Shown in pieces: positions 51,750 to 61,283 of a DNA stretch of 64,000 nucleotides. How positions within the stretch are numbered: the stretch's first letter is position 1; each line of letters opens with the position of its first letter. The notes under the pieces were generated by a model. The model searched no databases, had not been told where the DNA came from, and worked only from the letters and a program-made list of their open reading frames with translations. Source of the stretch: Primorskyibacter flagellatus (GTDB lineage Bacteria > Pseudomonadota > Alphaproteobacteria > Rhodobacterales > Rhodobacteraceae). Location: positions 23,019-87,018 of the forward strand of contig NZ_FWYD01000014.1 of the NCBI RefSeq assembly GCF_900176485.1, given 5' to 3'. The position numbers and the translations under genes are program-made.

Positions 51750-51774
51750 AAACCCCCGCCAAAGGAGACACGCC

Positions 51775-53007
51775 ATGAAATTGCAAGACCTCGACGTGAT
51801 CGTCACCGCGCCACCAGCCCCCGGCTGGGGCGGGCGCTACTGGATACTGGTGAAGCTGACCACCGCCTGCGGCATCACCGGCTGGGGCGAATGCTATGCC
51901 GCCTCTGTCGGACCGGACGCGATGCGCGGCGTCATCGCAGATGTGTTTGAACGCCACATGGCGGGCGAGAACCCCGAAAACATCGAACGCATGTTCCGCC
52001 GCGCCTATTCGTCGGGCTTCACCCAGCGGTCCGATCTCACCGTCATGGGGGCCTTTTCGGGGCTGGAGATCGCCTGCTGGGACATCCTCGGCAAGGCGCG
52101 CGACCGGCCCGTCTGGGCGCTTCTGGGCGGGCTGATGAACGAGCGCATCCGCGCCTATACCTACCTCTACCCCCTGCCACAGCACCGCATGGCCGATTTC
52201 TGGACCTCGCCCGACATGGCCGCCGAGTCTGCGCTGGACTGCATCGAACGTGGCTATACGGCGGTGAAATTCGATCCCGCAGGCCCCTATACGATGCGCG
52301 GCGGCCACCAGCCCGCAATGCGCGACATCACGCAATCCGTGGCCTTCTGCAAGGCGATCCGCGACGCCGTGGGCGACCGTGCGGATCTGCTGTTTGGCAC
52401 GCATGGGCAATTCACCACCGCAGGCGCGATCCGGCTGGGACAGGCGCTGGAACCCTACGCGCCCCTGTGGTTCGAGGAACCGATCCCGCCCGACAACCTG
52501 ACCGAATTTGCCGAGGTCGCCCGCGCCGTCCGCATTCCACTATCCACCGGGGAACGCCTGACCACCAAGGCCGAGTTTGCCGCGCTTCTGCGCTTGGGCG
52601 GCGTGCGCATCCTGCAACCCGCTCTGGGCCGCGCCGGTGGCATCTGGGAGGCGCGCAAGATCGCCGCCATGGCCGAAGGCTTCAACGCCGAGATCGCCCC
52701 GCATCTTTATGCAGGCCCGGTGGAATGGGCGGCGAACCTGCATCTGGCCGCCACCATCCCCAACCTGCTGATGGCCGAAACCATCGAAACCCCGTTCCAC
52801 GATGCGCTGATCCGTGGGGCGATCCGGGTCGAGAACGGCTTTGTCGCCGCCCCACAAGGCCCCGGCCTTGGCATCGACGTGGACGAGGATCTGGCCCGCG
52901 CGCATCCCTATACCGGCAATGATCTGCATCTCCAGATGCAAGAGGCCCCTTGCGACTATCACGGTCAGAACGCCTTTCAGGGCGGTGCACCGCCGCCTGC
53001 CGATTGA
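51775..53007 (+). CDS. Mandelate racemase/muconate lactonizing enzyme family protein (enolase superfamily)
   Basis: A 410-residue enolase-superfamily enzyme. The N-terminal capping domain is followed by the barrel: Lys base in YTAVKFDPAGPY, metal-binding residues in LLFGTHGQFT, WFEEPIPPDNL and STGERLTTK, and a catalytic His in EIAPHLYAGPVEWAA. The His-Gly-Gln pattern and late His point to an acid-sugar dehydratase rather than a cycloisomerase. The ATG at 51775 has AAAGGAGA 5 nt upstream. It is co-oriented with the dehydrogenase (93 nt gap). Exact substrate unknown. Confidence 0.88.
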   Translation: MKLQDLDVIVTAPPAPGWGGRYWILVKLTTACGITGWGECYAASVGPDAMRGVIADVFERHMAGENPENIERMFRRAYSSGFTQRSDLTVMGAFSGLEIACWDILGKARDRPVWALLGGLMNERIRAYTYLYPLPQHRMADFWTSPDMAAESALDCIERGYTAVKFDPAGPYTMRGGHQPAMRDITQSVAFCKAIRDAVGDRADLLFGTHGQFTTAGAIRLGQALEPYAPLWFEEPIPPDNLTEFAEVARAVRIPLSTGERLTTKAEFAALLRLGGVRILQPALGRAGGIWEARKIAAMAEGFNAEIAPHLYAGPVEWAANLHLAATIPNLLMAETIETPFHDALIRGAIRVENGFVAAPQGPGLGIDVDEDLARAHPYTGNDLHLQMQEAPCDYHGQNAFQGGAPPPAD

Positions 53008-53079
53008 CGAAGGCTTGAAATTCACCCGCCGCATGCCGCATGTTGGTCAAAAGAGAACAGCAGTCCGGGAACCGTTGAA

Positions 53080-53400
53080 TTGAGCGTCGCAGACCCAATC
53101 GCACCACCTCAGGAGATGGCGCAAAGTGCCAGCCGTGCCGCCGCCTATCTCAAGACGCTGGCGCATGAGGGCCGCTTGATGATCCTGTGCCATCTCGGCC
53201 CCGGCGAGAAATCCGTGAGAGAGCTGGAAACCTTGCTGGACATGCGTCAGGCGGCGGTCAGCCAGATGCTGGCGCGTCTGCGCGAAGAGGATCTGGTCAG
53301 CACACGGCGCGAGGGCAAGACAATCTATTACAGCCTCGCCAACGCGGACACGCGCCGCGTCATTGGCTTGCTCCACGATCTGTTCTGCCAGACAGACTAG
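53080..53400 (+). CDS. ArsR-family regulator with SqrR/BigR-type cysteine pair
   Basis: A 106-residue winged-helix repressor. The recognition helix region is DMRQAAVSQMLARLREEDLV, and the wing is TRREGKTIYYSLAN. Two cysteines, Cys37 (MILCHLGPGEKS) and Cys103 (HDLFCQ), are 66 residues apart, the spacing known for SqrR (41/107) and BigR (42/108), where they form a polysulfide bridge. No metal-site CxC pattern of ArsR/SmtB is present. The start is TTG at 53080; an ATG at 53116 is adjacent to AGGAG and too close to it. It is co-oriented with an amidase 44 nt downstream. Family firm; persulfide sensing inferred. Confidence 0.85.
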   Translation: MSVADPIAPPQEMAQSASRAAAYLKTLAHEGRLMILCHLGPGEKSVRELETLLDMRQAAVSQMLARLREEDLVSTRREGKTIYYSLANADTRRVIGLLHDLFCQTD

Positions 53401-53444
53401 GTGCCCCACAGGCCCTACCCCCCAATCATTGAGCAGGAGCCGAA

Positions 53445-54878
53445 ATGCGTCCCGATACAAGTTTCAGCGGCCCAGACCTCTGCGCCCTGTCCGCCACCGA
53501 AGCGGTCGGGCTGCTCCGCAGAGGCGAGGTTTCGGCAACAGAACTGGTCGAGGCCAGCCTGACGCGCATCGCGCAGGTCGAACCGTCGGTCAACGCCACC
53601 GTCACCATCTGTGCCGACCGCGCCCGCGAGGCCGCTTTGTCGGCAAAGGGCACCGATCTGGGCGGATTGCCCATCGGCATCAAGGATCTGACCCCGGTGG
53701 CGGGCGTGCTGACCACGATGGGCACGAAAGCGCTGAAACGCAATTACCCGCTGGCCTCCGATCCGCTGGTGCTGCGTCTGGAAGAACGCGGTGCCATCGT
53801 GATGGGCAAGACCAACACGCCCGAGATGGGCGCGGGTGGCAACACGTTCAACGCGGTCTTCGGCATGACCCGCAATCCGTGGGATACGGCGCGCAATGCG
53901 GGTGGCTCTTCGGGCGGTGCCGCCGTGTCGCTGGCCACCGGAGAGGTCTGGCTCAGCCACGGCTCTGACCTTGCGGGCAGCCTGCGCACACCCGCCAGCT
54001 TTTGCGGCGTGGTGGGCTTTCGTCCCTCGCCGGGCGTGGCGGGCGGCGGCTCTGCGGCGATGGGCTTTGCCAATGAGGGGTTGCAAGGCCCGATGGCCCG
54101 TAACGTGGCCGATTGCACGCTGTTTCTGGACGCGATGGCCGGGTTCGATCCGGTCTGGCCGCTATCCATGCCCGCGCCGGCAACGCCCTATGCCACGGTG
54201 GCGGCGCAGGATCCCGGCCGGATCCGCGTCGCCTTCGCCCCCGATCTGGGCGGCTTTGCCCCGGTGGAAGGAGACATTGCGCAGGTTCTTTCAGACGCCA
54301 TGACGCGGGTGCAAGGCCCTGATTGCACCGTCGAGGATGCCTGCCCCGCCCTGCCCGATCTGGAAAGGACCTACCGCGCGTTGCGCGCCTTTTACTGGGC
54401 AGCACTTCCGGGCCGCGCGCCGGATTTCGTGCAAGAGTTCTACAAGCCGACGCTGGCACAGAACATCGCCGAAGGCCGCGCGCTTTGCGCCGAGGACATC
54501 GTGAACGCACAGCTAAGCCGCTCTGCCCTCTATGACAGGATGCGGCGTTTCCTGACCGATTTCGACGTGCTGGCTTGCCCCGTGACCGGCATCGGCCCCG
54601 GCCCGGTGGAAGAGGAGTTTCCGCGCAGCGTCGCAGGCGTCCCGACCGGGGATTACATCGACTGGCTGCGTTTTTCCTTCCTCGCCACCACGACGACCCT
54701 GCCCAGCATGTCCCTGCCGGCAGGCTTCACACCCGACGGGCTGCCGGTGGGTCTGCAACTGATCGGACGCCCGCGCGGCGAAGCCCGTCTTTTGCAGGTG
54801 GCGCAGCATATCGAGACCGCGCTGGCGCTGCCAACAACCCCCATCGACCCGATCACGCGCAGCAGCGCGGGCCACTGA
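53445..54878 (+). CDS. Amidase (amidase signature family)
   Basis: A 477-residue Ser-cisSer-Lys amidohydrolase. The lysine is in LPIGIKDLTPVAG, and the glycine/serine-rich region is NAGGSSGGAAVSLATGEVW with the nucleophile serine in HGSDLAGSLRTPASFCG. The family is intact in length. It is probably cytoplasmic and acts on an amide or carbamate; GatA function is unlikely because gatB/gatC are absent and the HGSDLAGS variant is not that of GatA. It follows the SqrR-like regulator and is convergent with the acyl-CoA ligase gene. Confidence 0.9.
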   Translation: MRPDTSFSGPDLCALSATEAVGLLRRGEVSATELVEASLTRIAQVEPSVNATVTICADRAREAALSAKGTDLGGLPIGIKDLTPVAGVLTTMGTKALKRNYPLASDPLVLRLEERGAIVMGKTNTPEMGAGGNTFNAVFGMTRNPWDTARNAGGSSGGAAVSLATGEVWLSHGSDLAGSLRTPASFCGVVGFRPSPGVAGGGSAAMGFANEGLQGPMARNVADCTLFLDAMAGFDPVWPLSMPAPATPYATVAAQDPGRIRVAFAPDLGGFAPVEGDIAQVLSDAMTRVQGPDCTVEDACPALPDLERTYRALRAFYWAALPGRAPDFVQEFYKPTLAQNIAEGRALCAEDIVNAQLSRSALYDRMRRFLTDFDVLACPVTGIGPGPVEEEFPRSVAGVPTGDYIDWLRFSFLATTTTLPSMSLPAGFTPDGLPVGLQLIGRPRGEARLLQVAQHIETALALPTTPIDPITRSSAGH

Positions 54879-54987
54879 CCCCGTACAAGGCCGCGCCCCA
54901 TGCCGGATCGGTCCGCGTTGGCCCTCGCGCGCGCATCCCCTGATAAGAACCAGGGCCGCTTTAAGCAGCCTCCGGCCTAAACGCAGC

Positions 54988-55006
54988 CTCCGGTCCGTGA
55001 CCGGAG
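54988..55006. terminator. Hairpin between convergent amidase and acyl-CoA ligase genes
   Basis: CTCCGGT (54988-54994) pairs with ACCGGAG (55000-55006), loop CCGTG. The 11-bp sequence GCAGCCTCCGG occurs twice just before it (54965 and 54983). There is no U-run in either direction, so its role as a bidirectional terminator is weakly supported. Confidence 0.35.
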
Positions 55007-55012
55007 AAGGCC

Positions 55013-56911
55013 TCAGCCCGCAGACCCGTCAGACTCCGCCCAATCCCAGGGGCGCGTGAAATTGCCCAGCACATCGCCGACCGCAACCTCGTCAGCCCCG
55101 TTCGCCTCCAGCTTGGCGACCAGCCCGCGTTTCTTGTCGTCGATCACGGCAACCACACGCGCCTTGATGCCCGCCTCTTCCAGCGCCGCGTTATACACCC
55201 GCGTGATCGCCATCTTGCGCAGATCGGGCTTGAACACCTTGCCAACGGCGGTCTTGGGCAGTTCCGGCAATATCGTCATATGCTTGGGCCATGCCGCGCG
55301 TTCGTGGACATGCGTCTTGCAATGCGCGATCAGCTCTTCCTCTGTGACCTCGGTCCCGCCGACCAGTTCGACAAAGGCGCAAGGCAGTTCGCCCGCGCGC
55401 GCATCCGGCTGACCAATCGCCCCGGCAAAGGCCACGGCGGGATGCGACAGCAACGCCTCTTCAATCTCGGCCGGGTCGATATTGTGCCCGCCGCGAATGA
55501 TCAGATCCTTGGCCCGCCCGGTGATCCACAGATAGCCATCCGCGTCGATCCGGCCCAGATCGCCGGAGCGCAGGAACCGGTCATGATAGAACAGATCCTT
55601 GTTTTTCACCTCTTCGGTATAGGTGCTGCCCGCGAAGACGCCCGGATTGGCGATGCAGATCTCGCCGACCTCGTCCACGTCGCATTGCATCAGCCCGTCC
55701 GGCCCGGACTTGAGGATTCGGACCTCGGTATGCGGGAACGGAATGCCGACCGATCCGACCTTCTTGGCCCCTTCGGGCGGGTTGCAGGACACAAGACAGG
55801 TCGCCTCGGTCAACCCGTAGCCCTCGACGATGGTCACGCCAGAGGCTTCCTCGAACCGCCGGAACAGTTCCAATGGCAGCGGGGCAGAGCCGGAAAACGC
55901 GGTCTTTACCGAAGAAATATCGGCATCCACGGGCCGCTGCATCAGCGCCGAAAGCGCCGTTGGCACGGTGATGATGAAACTGATCTGCCAGCGTTCGATC
56001 AGCTTCCAGAAATTGTCGAACACGCCTTCGCCGCGATAGCCCTGCGGCGTGGGGAACACCACATGCGCGCCAGAGGCCAGCGACGCCATCAGGATCACAT
56101 GGCAGGCAAAGACGTGAAACAGCGGCAGCGGACACATGATGTTGTCCTGCTCGGAAAACAGCAGCCGGTGTCCCAGCCAGCCATTGTAGATCATTCCGGA
56201 ATACTGGTGCTGCGCGACCTTGGGCATTCCAGTGGTGCCGCCGGTGTGGAAATAGGCACCCACCCGGTCGCCCTGGCTGTCGGCAAAATCAAGCTTTCGG
56301 TTCTGTCGGGCGATTTCCTTGTGAAAGGATTTGACGCTGGCCTTGTGATCGCTGGTCGCCTTCGGTCGGATAAGCGGCACGATCCACGACTTCGGCGGTG
56401 TCAGATAGCGGTTGAGGTCGACCTCAAGCACTGTGTGTACATGCGGGGCATGACGGACGGCCTCGGCCATCTTCTGCGCCAGATCGGTCTTGGGAAAGGC
56501 GCGCAGCGTGACCACGACCTTGGCATCCGTCTCGCGCAGGATCGCGCCAATCTGTTCCGGTTCCAGCAAGGGATTGATCGGATTGGCAATGCCCGCAATC
56601 ATGCCGCCCAACAGCGTCACGATGGTTTCGGTGCAATTGGGCAGCACATAGGCCACCACATCATTTTCACCGATCCCGAGCGAACGGAAAAGATTGGCCG
56701 CCTGCACCACCTGTTCGCGCAGCAGCGCCCAGCTTAGCGTTTCGGCCTTGTCCGCCGGGCCAGAGGTCAGCTGATAGCTGACAGCGGGCCGGTCCGGAAA
56801 GGCCGTCGCGGTCCGGTCGAGCAGTCCAAATATGGTCTTGGGCAGATCCCGGTCTTCCCAGGACATTTCGTCCTCGATCGCATTCCGATCCGCCATGGAT
56901 GCAAAACTCAT
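55013..56911 (-). CDS. AMP-dependent acyl-CoA synthetase/ligase
   Basis: A 632-residue adenylate-forming enzyme activating a carboxylic acid to its CoA thioester. The ATP-binding motif is YFHTGGTTGMPKVAQ, the second core is EGYGLTEATCLVS, and the GRAKDLIIRGGHNIDPAEIE hinge is typical of fatty-acyl and aryl-CoA ligases. A terminal stretch (about 40 residues ending WDWAESDGSAG) extends past the usual catalytic lysine region (PKTAVGKVFKPDLRK). The start at 56911 has GGAGG 7 nt upstream. It is a single minus-strand gene. The acyl chain is not predictable. Confidence 0.9.
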   Translation of the reverse strand: MSFASMADRNAIEDEMSWEDRDLPKTIFGLLDRTATAFPDRPAVSYQLTSGPADKAETLSWALLREQVVQAANLFRSLGIGENDVVAYVLPNCTETIVTLLGGMIAGIANPINPLLEPEQIGAILRETDAKVVVTLRAFPKTDLAQKMAEAVRHAPHVHTVLEVDLNRYLTPPKSWIVPLIRPKATSDHKASVKSFHKEIARQNRKLDFADSQGDRVGAYFHTGGTTGMPKVAQHQYSGMIYNGWLGHRLLFSEQDNIMCPLPLFHVFACHVILMASLASGAHVVFPTPQGYRGEGVFDNFWKLIERWQISFIITVPTALSALMQRPVDADISSVKTAFSGSAPLPLELFRRFEEASGVTIVEGYGLTEATCLVSCNPPEGAKKVGSVGIPFPHTEVRILKSGPDGLMQCDVDEVGEICIANPGVFAGSTYTEEVKNKDLFYHDRFLRSGDLGRIDADGYLWITGRAKDLIIRGGHNIDPAEIEEALLSHPAVAFAGAIGQPDARAGELPCAFVELVGGTEVTEEELIAHCKTHVHERAAWPKHMTILPELPKTAVGKVFKPDLRKMAITRVYNAALEEAGIKARVVAVIDDKKRGLVAKLEANGADEVAVGDVLGNFTRPWDWAESDGSAG

Positions 56912-57136
56912 TAGCGCTCCTCCCAGTCGCGTCCCCGCCCCACCTTGCAGGACAAGCATCGCCTCACGCAAGCCTGCCACATCAAACAAGACGCTGCGGA
57001 AACTTGCCTACTGACGCAACGTCCAAACAGCAATGTCTTGAATATCCTCAGTCACCCTCGTCCATCATCGGCACAGCGTAACCCGACAAAGGCAATGCGC
57101 GTCGCGCAAGGCAATCACGCAAACCGCGCCCAGCGC

Positions 57137-58936
57137 CTATTCCGCCGCCACGCCATCGGTGAACTGAAGCCGGGCCAGCCGCGCATACAGACCGCCCTGC
57201 GCCACAAGCGCGTCATGCGGACCAGAGGCGACGATGCGGCCATGATCCATCACGATGATCCGGTCGGCCTTCTTCACCGTGGCCAGCCGGTGCGCGACGA
57301 TGATCGTCGTGCGTCCGCGCGCCAGCTTGTCGACGGCGGCCTGCACCAGACGTTCGCTTTCCGCATCCAGCGCGCTTGTCGCCTCGTCCAGCAGCAGCAC
57401 CGGCGCATCGCGCAGCAAGGCCCGTGCAATGGCGATCCGTTGCTTCTGCCCGCCCGACAGCATCACGCCGCGTTCGCCAAGATAGGTGTCATAGCCATCT
57501 GGCAGCGCCGAGATGAAGTCATCGGCGGCGGCGGTGCGCGCGGCCTCCTTGATTTCCGCGTCGCTGGCATCGGGCCGGCCAAAGCGGATATTGTCGCGGG
57601 CCGAAGCGGCAAAGATCACCGGATCCTGCGAAACCAGCGCAATGGAGCGTCGGAAATCGTCGCGCCGCGTCGTCGCCAGATCAATCCCGTCCAGCGTGAC
57701 CCGCCCGCTATCGGGATCGTAGAACCGCTGGATCAGCTGGATCACGGTCGTCTTGCCCGCGCCGGACGGCCCGACCAACGCCACCGTCTCGCCCGGATTG
57801 ATCGTCAGATCAACGCCTTCCAGCGCGGGCGTATCCGGCCGTGCGGGATAGTTGAAATGCACATCCTCGAACCGGATCTCGCCGCGCACCTTCACGGGCA
57901 TCTGCACCGGGCTGGCGGGGTCATTGACGCTGTCAACGGTCTCCAGCAATTCGACCAGACGTTCGGTCGCACCTGCGGCACGCTGCAATTCCCCGAAAAT
58001 CTCGGACAGGGCCGCGACAGAGCCTGCCACCATCACCGAATAGATCACGAACTGCACCAGCGCGCCCGCGCTCATATCGCCTGCGCGCACATCCCATGCG
58101 CCGATCCACAGCACGCCCACGACACCGCTGAACACCAGGAAGATCACGATCATGGTCATCTGCGCACGCGTAAAGATCCGCTTGCGCGCCGCGTCAAAGC
58201 TTTTCTCCGTCACCTCGGCAAAGGCGGCGCGGTTGATGTCCTCATGCGTGAACGCCTGCACCGTCTGCACCGACAACAGCGCCTCTGACGCATTTCCGGA
58301 CGAGGCCGCGATCCAGTCCTGATTCTCGCGGCTGAGAACCCGCATCTTGCGGCCCAGCGTCAGGATCGGCACCACCACCAGCGGCACGATCAGCAACACC
58401 AGCCCGGTCAGCTTGGGCGAGGTGAACAGCATCAGCACCATCCCGCCCGCAAAGATCAGCGCGTTGCGCAGCGCGATCGAGATCGACGAGCCGATCACCG
58501 ACAGAATCAGCGTGGTGTCGGTGGTGATCCGGCTCAGAACCTCGCCGGTCATCACCTTCTCGAAGAAGGCGGGGCTCATGCCGATCACACGATCAAAGAC
58601 CGCCTTGCGAATATCCGCGACCACCCGTTCGCCCAGCCGCGTCACCAACGCATAGCGCAGCGCGGTCCCCACGGCCAGAAGCGCGGCAATCCCCAGCGCC
58701 GCGCCGAAATAAAGGTCCAGCAGCGCGCCGTCCTCGGTGTTGAAATTGTCCACCACCCGGCGCACCGCCATCGGCAGGGCCAGAGACACCGCAGAGGTCA
58801 GGATCAGCGCCAGCACGGCGGCGACCAGCAACAGCTTGTAGGGCGAAAGGAACGGCCACAGCCGGGACAGCACGCCAAGCCGCTTGGACTTCTCGCGTTC
58901 GGCCTCTCCTGGGGCAAGAACGGGGGCTCTGGCCAT
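57137..58936 (-). CDS. ABC transporter, fused transmembrane and ATPase domains (MsbA-type exporter)
   Basis: A 599-residue half-transporter working as a homodimer. The six-helix membrane domain covers residues 30-320, with SRLWPFLSPYKLLLVAAVLA as first helix. The nucleotide-binding domain has Walker A VGPSGAGKTT, the signature [15 protein letters not shown], Walker B VLLLDEATSALD and the H-loop IIVAHRLATV. It is related to lipid and multidrug exporters such as MsbA; substrate unknown. The start has AAGGAG. The first 40 residues are polar. Confidence 0.93.
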   Translation of the reverse strand: MARAPVLAPGEAEREKSKRLGVLSRLWPFLSPYKLLLVAAVLALILTSAVSLALPMAVRRVVDNFNTEDGALLDLYFGAALGIAALLAVGTALRYALVTRLGERVVADIRKAVFDRVIGMSPAFFEKVMTGEVLSRITTDTTLILSVIGSSISIALRNALIFAGGMVLMLFTSPKLTGLVLLIVPLVVVPILTLGRKMRVLSRENQDWIAASSGNASEALLSVQTVQAFTHEDINRAAFAEVTEKSFDAARKRIFTRAQMTMIVIFLVFSGVVGVLWIGAWDVRAGDMSAGALVQFVIYSVMVAGSVAALSEIFGELQRAAGATERLVELLETVDSVNDPASPVQMPVKVRGEIRFEDVHFNYPARPDTPALEGVDLTINPGETVALVGPSGAGKTTVIQLIQRFYDPDSGRVTLDGIDLATTRRDDFRRSIALVSQDPVIFAASARDNIRFGRPDASDAEIKEAARTAAADDFISALPDGYDTYLGERGVMLSGGQKQRIAIARALLRDAPVLLLDEATSALDAESERLVQAAVDKLARGRTTIIVAHRLATVKKADRIIVMDHGRIVASGPHDALVAQGGLYARLARLQFTDGVAAE

Positions 58937-59064
58937 GGGTGCTCCTTGTGGCAATGTTGCGGGCTTTCTTGCCGCCCGGTCCGGCAGGGTCAAGTGCCGC
59001 ATTGTCACGCGGCACCGCCCGCATCGCGGGCAATCAGGGCACAACCGCCCCGAACGTCACGGCG

Positions 59065-59301
59065 TCACCCCTCGCCGTCGCGGTCCTGTTTGTCTGGATC
59101 AGCCTGCCCGACGCCAAGAAAGACAAACCGCAAAGGCACCATCCAAATCACGCCCAACACGACATAGATCGCCAGCTCGACCAGCGCCGAAGGCCGGTCG
59201 AGCATGTTCACCAGCGTCACCGCAACGACGATATACAGCGGCAACCCGATCAGCAGAACCACCAGCGACCACCGCCTGCGCGCTTTGTAGGACAGCGCCA
59301 T
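59065..59301 (-). CDS. DUF2842 small membrane protein
   Basis: A 78-residue protein of the DUF2842 family with two membrane segments (about residues 12-30, SLVVLLIGLPLYIVVAVTL, and 42-62, IYVVLGVIWMVPLRFVFLG). The tail is acidic. Its ATG overlaps the purA stop by one nucleotide (TGATG on the minus strand), so it is expressed with purA. Function unknown. Confidence 0.87.
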   Translation of the reverse strand: MALSYKARRRWSLVVLLIGLPLYIVVAVTLVNMLDRPSALVELAIYVVLGVIWMVPLRFVFLGVGQADPDKQDRDGEG

Positions 59302-60614
59302 CAGTCGGCGAACGGGTCGGTGACAAGGATCGAATCTTCACGCTCCGGCGAGGTGGACAGCATCGCAACCGGACAATCGATCAGCTCTTCGACCCGGCGC
59401 ACATATTTGATCGCATTGGCGGGAAGCTCCGCCCAGCTACGCGCGCCTTCGGTCGATTCGGACCAGCCCGGCACTTCTTCGTATATCGGCTTGCAGCGTG
59501 CCTGCTGATCGGCGGCGGTGGGCAGGTAGTCCAGAACCGTGCCGTCCAGATCATAGCCGGTGCAGATTTTCAGCGTCTCGAACCCGTCCAGCACATCCAG
59601 CTTGGTCAATGCGATGCCCTTGACGCCCGAGGTGGCGCAGGTCTGGCGCACAAGCGCTGCGTCAAACCAGCCACAGCGCCGCTGACGGCCGGTGGTGGTG
59701 CCAAATTCGTGGCCGCGCTCGCCCAGACGCTGACCATCGGCATCCGGTGTGCCATCGGCGTTCAGCAATTCGGACGGGAACGGACCTTCGCCCACCCGCG
59801 TGGTATAGGCCTTGACGATGCCCAGCACATAATCAATCGCGCCCGGCCCGACGCCAACACCGGTGGCGGCCTGACCTGCAATCACATTGGAAGAGGTCAC
59901 AAACGGATAGGTGCCGAAATCAATATCCAGCAACGCGCCCTGCGCGCCTTCGAACAGGATGCGTTTGCCGGCCTTGCGCTTGTCGTTCAGCACCTTCCAG
60001 ACGGGGGCGGCATATTGCAGGATCTGCGGCGCGATCTCACGCAGTTGCGCAACCAGCCCGTCGCGGTCCACCGCCTCGATGCCCAAGCCCCTGCGCAGCG
60101 GATCGTGATGCTGCAACGCGCGGTCCACCCGCGCCTCCAGCGTCGCCGCATCGGCCAGATCCGCCACCCGGACAGACCGGCGCCCGACCTTGTCCTCATA
60201 GGCCGGACCGATACCCCGCCCGGTTGTGCCGATCTTGGTGCCCTTGCTGGCGGCCTCTTCGCGGGCGCGGTCCAGCTCTCCGTGGATGGGGAGAATCAGC
60301 GGCGTGTTCTCGGCGATCATCAGCGTTTCGGGGGTGATCTCGACACCCTGCTCGCGGATCTTTGCGATCTCCGCGAGCAGATGCCAGGGGTCCAGCACCA
60401 CGCCATTGCCGATCACGCTCAGCTTGCCGCCGCGCACAACGCCGGACGGCAGCGCGTGCAACTTGTAGACAGTCCCGTCGATCACCAGCGTGTGGCCGGC
60501 ATTATGGCCGCCCTGAAAGCGCGCGATCACATCGGCCCGCTCTGAAAGCCAGTCGACGATCTTGCCCTTGCCTTCGTCCCCCCATTGCGCACCGACGACG
60601 ACTACATTGGCCAT
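59301..60614 (-). CDS. purA: Adenylosuccinate synthetase
   Basis: A 437-residue GTP-dependent enzyme joining IMP and aspartate, the first step to AMP. The N-terminal [30 protein letters not shown] and the later [16 protein letters not shown] are diagnostic. The ATG at 60614 is preceded by a GAAGGG site. It is divergent from the DUF6524 gene, with a 138-bp shared promoter region. Confidence 0.97.
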   Translation of the reverse strand: MANVVVVGAQWGDEGKGKIVDWLSERADVIARFQGGHNAGHTLVIDGTVYKLHALPSGVVRGGKLSVIGNGVVLDPWHLLAEIAKIREQGVEITPETLMIAENTPLILPIHGELDRAREEAASKGTKIGTTGRGIGPAYEDKVGRRSVRVADLADAATLEARVDRALQHHDPLRRGLGIEAVDRDGLVAQLREIAPQILQYAAPVWKVLNDKRKAGKRILFEGAQGALLDIDFGTYPFVTSSNVIAGQAATGVGVGPGAIDYVLGIVKAYTTRVGEGPFPSELLNADGTPDADGQRLGERGHEFGTTTGRQRRCGWFDAALVRQTCATSGVKGIALTKLDVLDGFETLKICTGYDLDGTVLDYLPTAADQQARCKPIYEEVPGWSESTEGARSWAELPANAIKYVRRVEELIDCPVAMLSTSPEREDSILVTDPFAD

Positions 60615-60752
60615 GCTGAACCCTTCCGATTGAGATTTCAAACCCGCGTCGATATAGCCATTGCCGAGGCCGAGGGGAACCGTGAATTTGCACCGCAGGG
60701 CGCGGCGGATCGGCACGACACGCAAGCAGGCGCTGTAACAGAAGGGCACAAG

Positions 60753-61148
60753 ATGGGTTTTGTCATACGCTGGGTCGCCGCTTTCGCGCTGCTGGCCGCG
60801 ACGTTCAACCCGACGCCGTGGAACTATGTTCGTTGGGCCCGCGCCGAATATTCCGCGCAACTGCCCCTGGTGGTTCTGCTGGGGCTGATCCTTCTGGTCG
60901 GCTACATAATCTACCTGCGCGCCACGCTGCGATCCATCGGTGGCTTGGGCATGACGCTGGTGCTGGCCCTTGTCGCGGCGTTGCTCTGGGTGCTGTATGA
61001 TTACGGCATCCTAGACCTGTCGAACCGCGATTTCACCGTCTGGCTCGGCCTTCTGGCGCTGTCCGTCGTGCTGGGCATCGGCCTTAGCTGGAGCCTCGTG
61101 CGCCGCAAACTGTCGGGTCAGGCAGATGTGGACGATGTCGAGGACTGA
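60753..61148 (+). CDS. DUF6524 family small membrane protein
   Basis: A 131-residue inner-membrane protein with four probable helices: [61 protein letters not shown] and [20 protein letters not shown], then an acidic tail. I recognise the DUF6524-like opening with [16 protein letters not shown] precedes the ATG. It is a single gene ahead of secG. Role unknown. Confidence 0.83.
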   Translation: MGFVIRWVAAFALLAATFNPTPWNYVRWARAEYSAQLPLVVLLGLILLVGYIIYLRATLRSIGGLGMTLVLALVAALLWVLYDYGILDLSNRDFTVWLGLLALSVVLGIGLSWSLVRRKLSGQADVDDVED

Positions 61149-61164
61149 AACCCTCTGCGGACCG

Positions 61165-61188
61165 TAAGGCGGGGTTAACCTCGCCTTA
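61165..61188 (+). terminator. Palindromic hairpin after DUF6524 gene
   Basis: TAAGGCGGGGTT meets its inverse AACCTCGCCTTA to form a 24-nt near-perfect palindrome (one G-U if folded), 17 nt after the stop codon and 96 nt before secG. No U-run follows. It may be a weak terminator or a protein site. Confidence 0.35.
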
Positions 61189-61283
61189 TCGCGCGCCACG
61201 CCGGTTCGGTGCAGAAGGCGGGTTGCGGCAGCGCGTGGTTTTGCATAGATACCCCCGGAACAAGAGAACAGGTCATCCCGCCC

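Noticed and set aside
50728..52410. 560-codon minus-strand frame opposite the alcohol dehydrogenase and enolase-superfamily genes
   Set aside because: Covers two clear genes on the plus strand; composition is His/Gly-rich, as expected of a complement frame.
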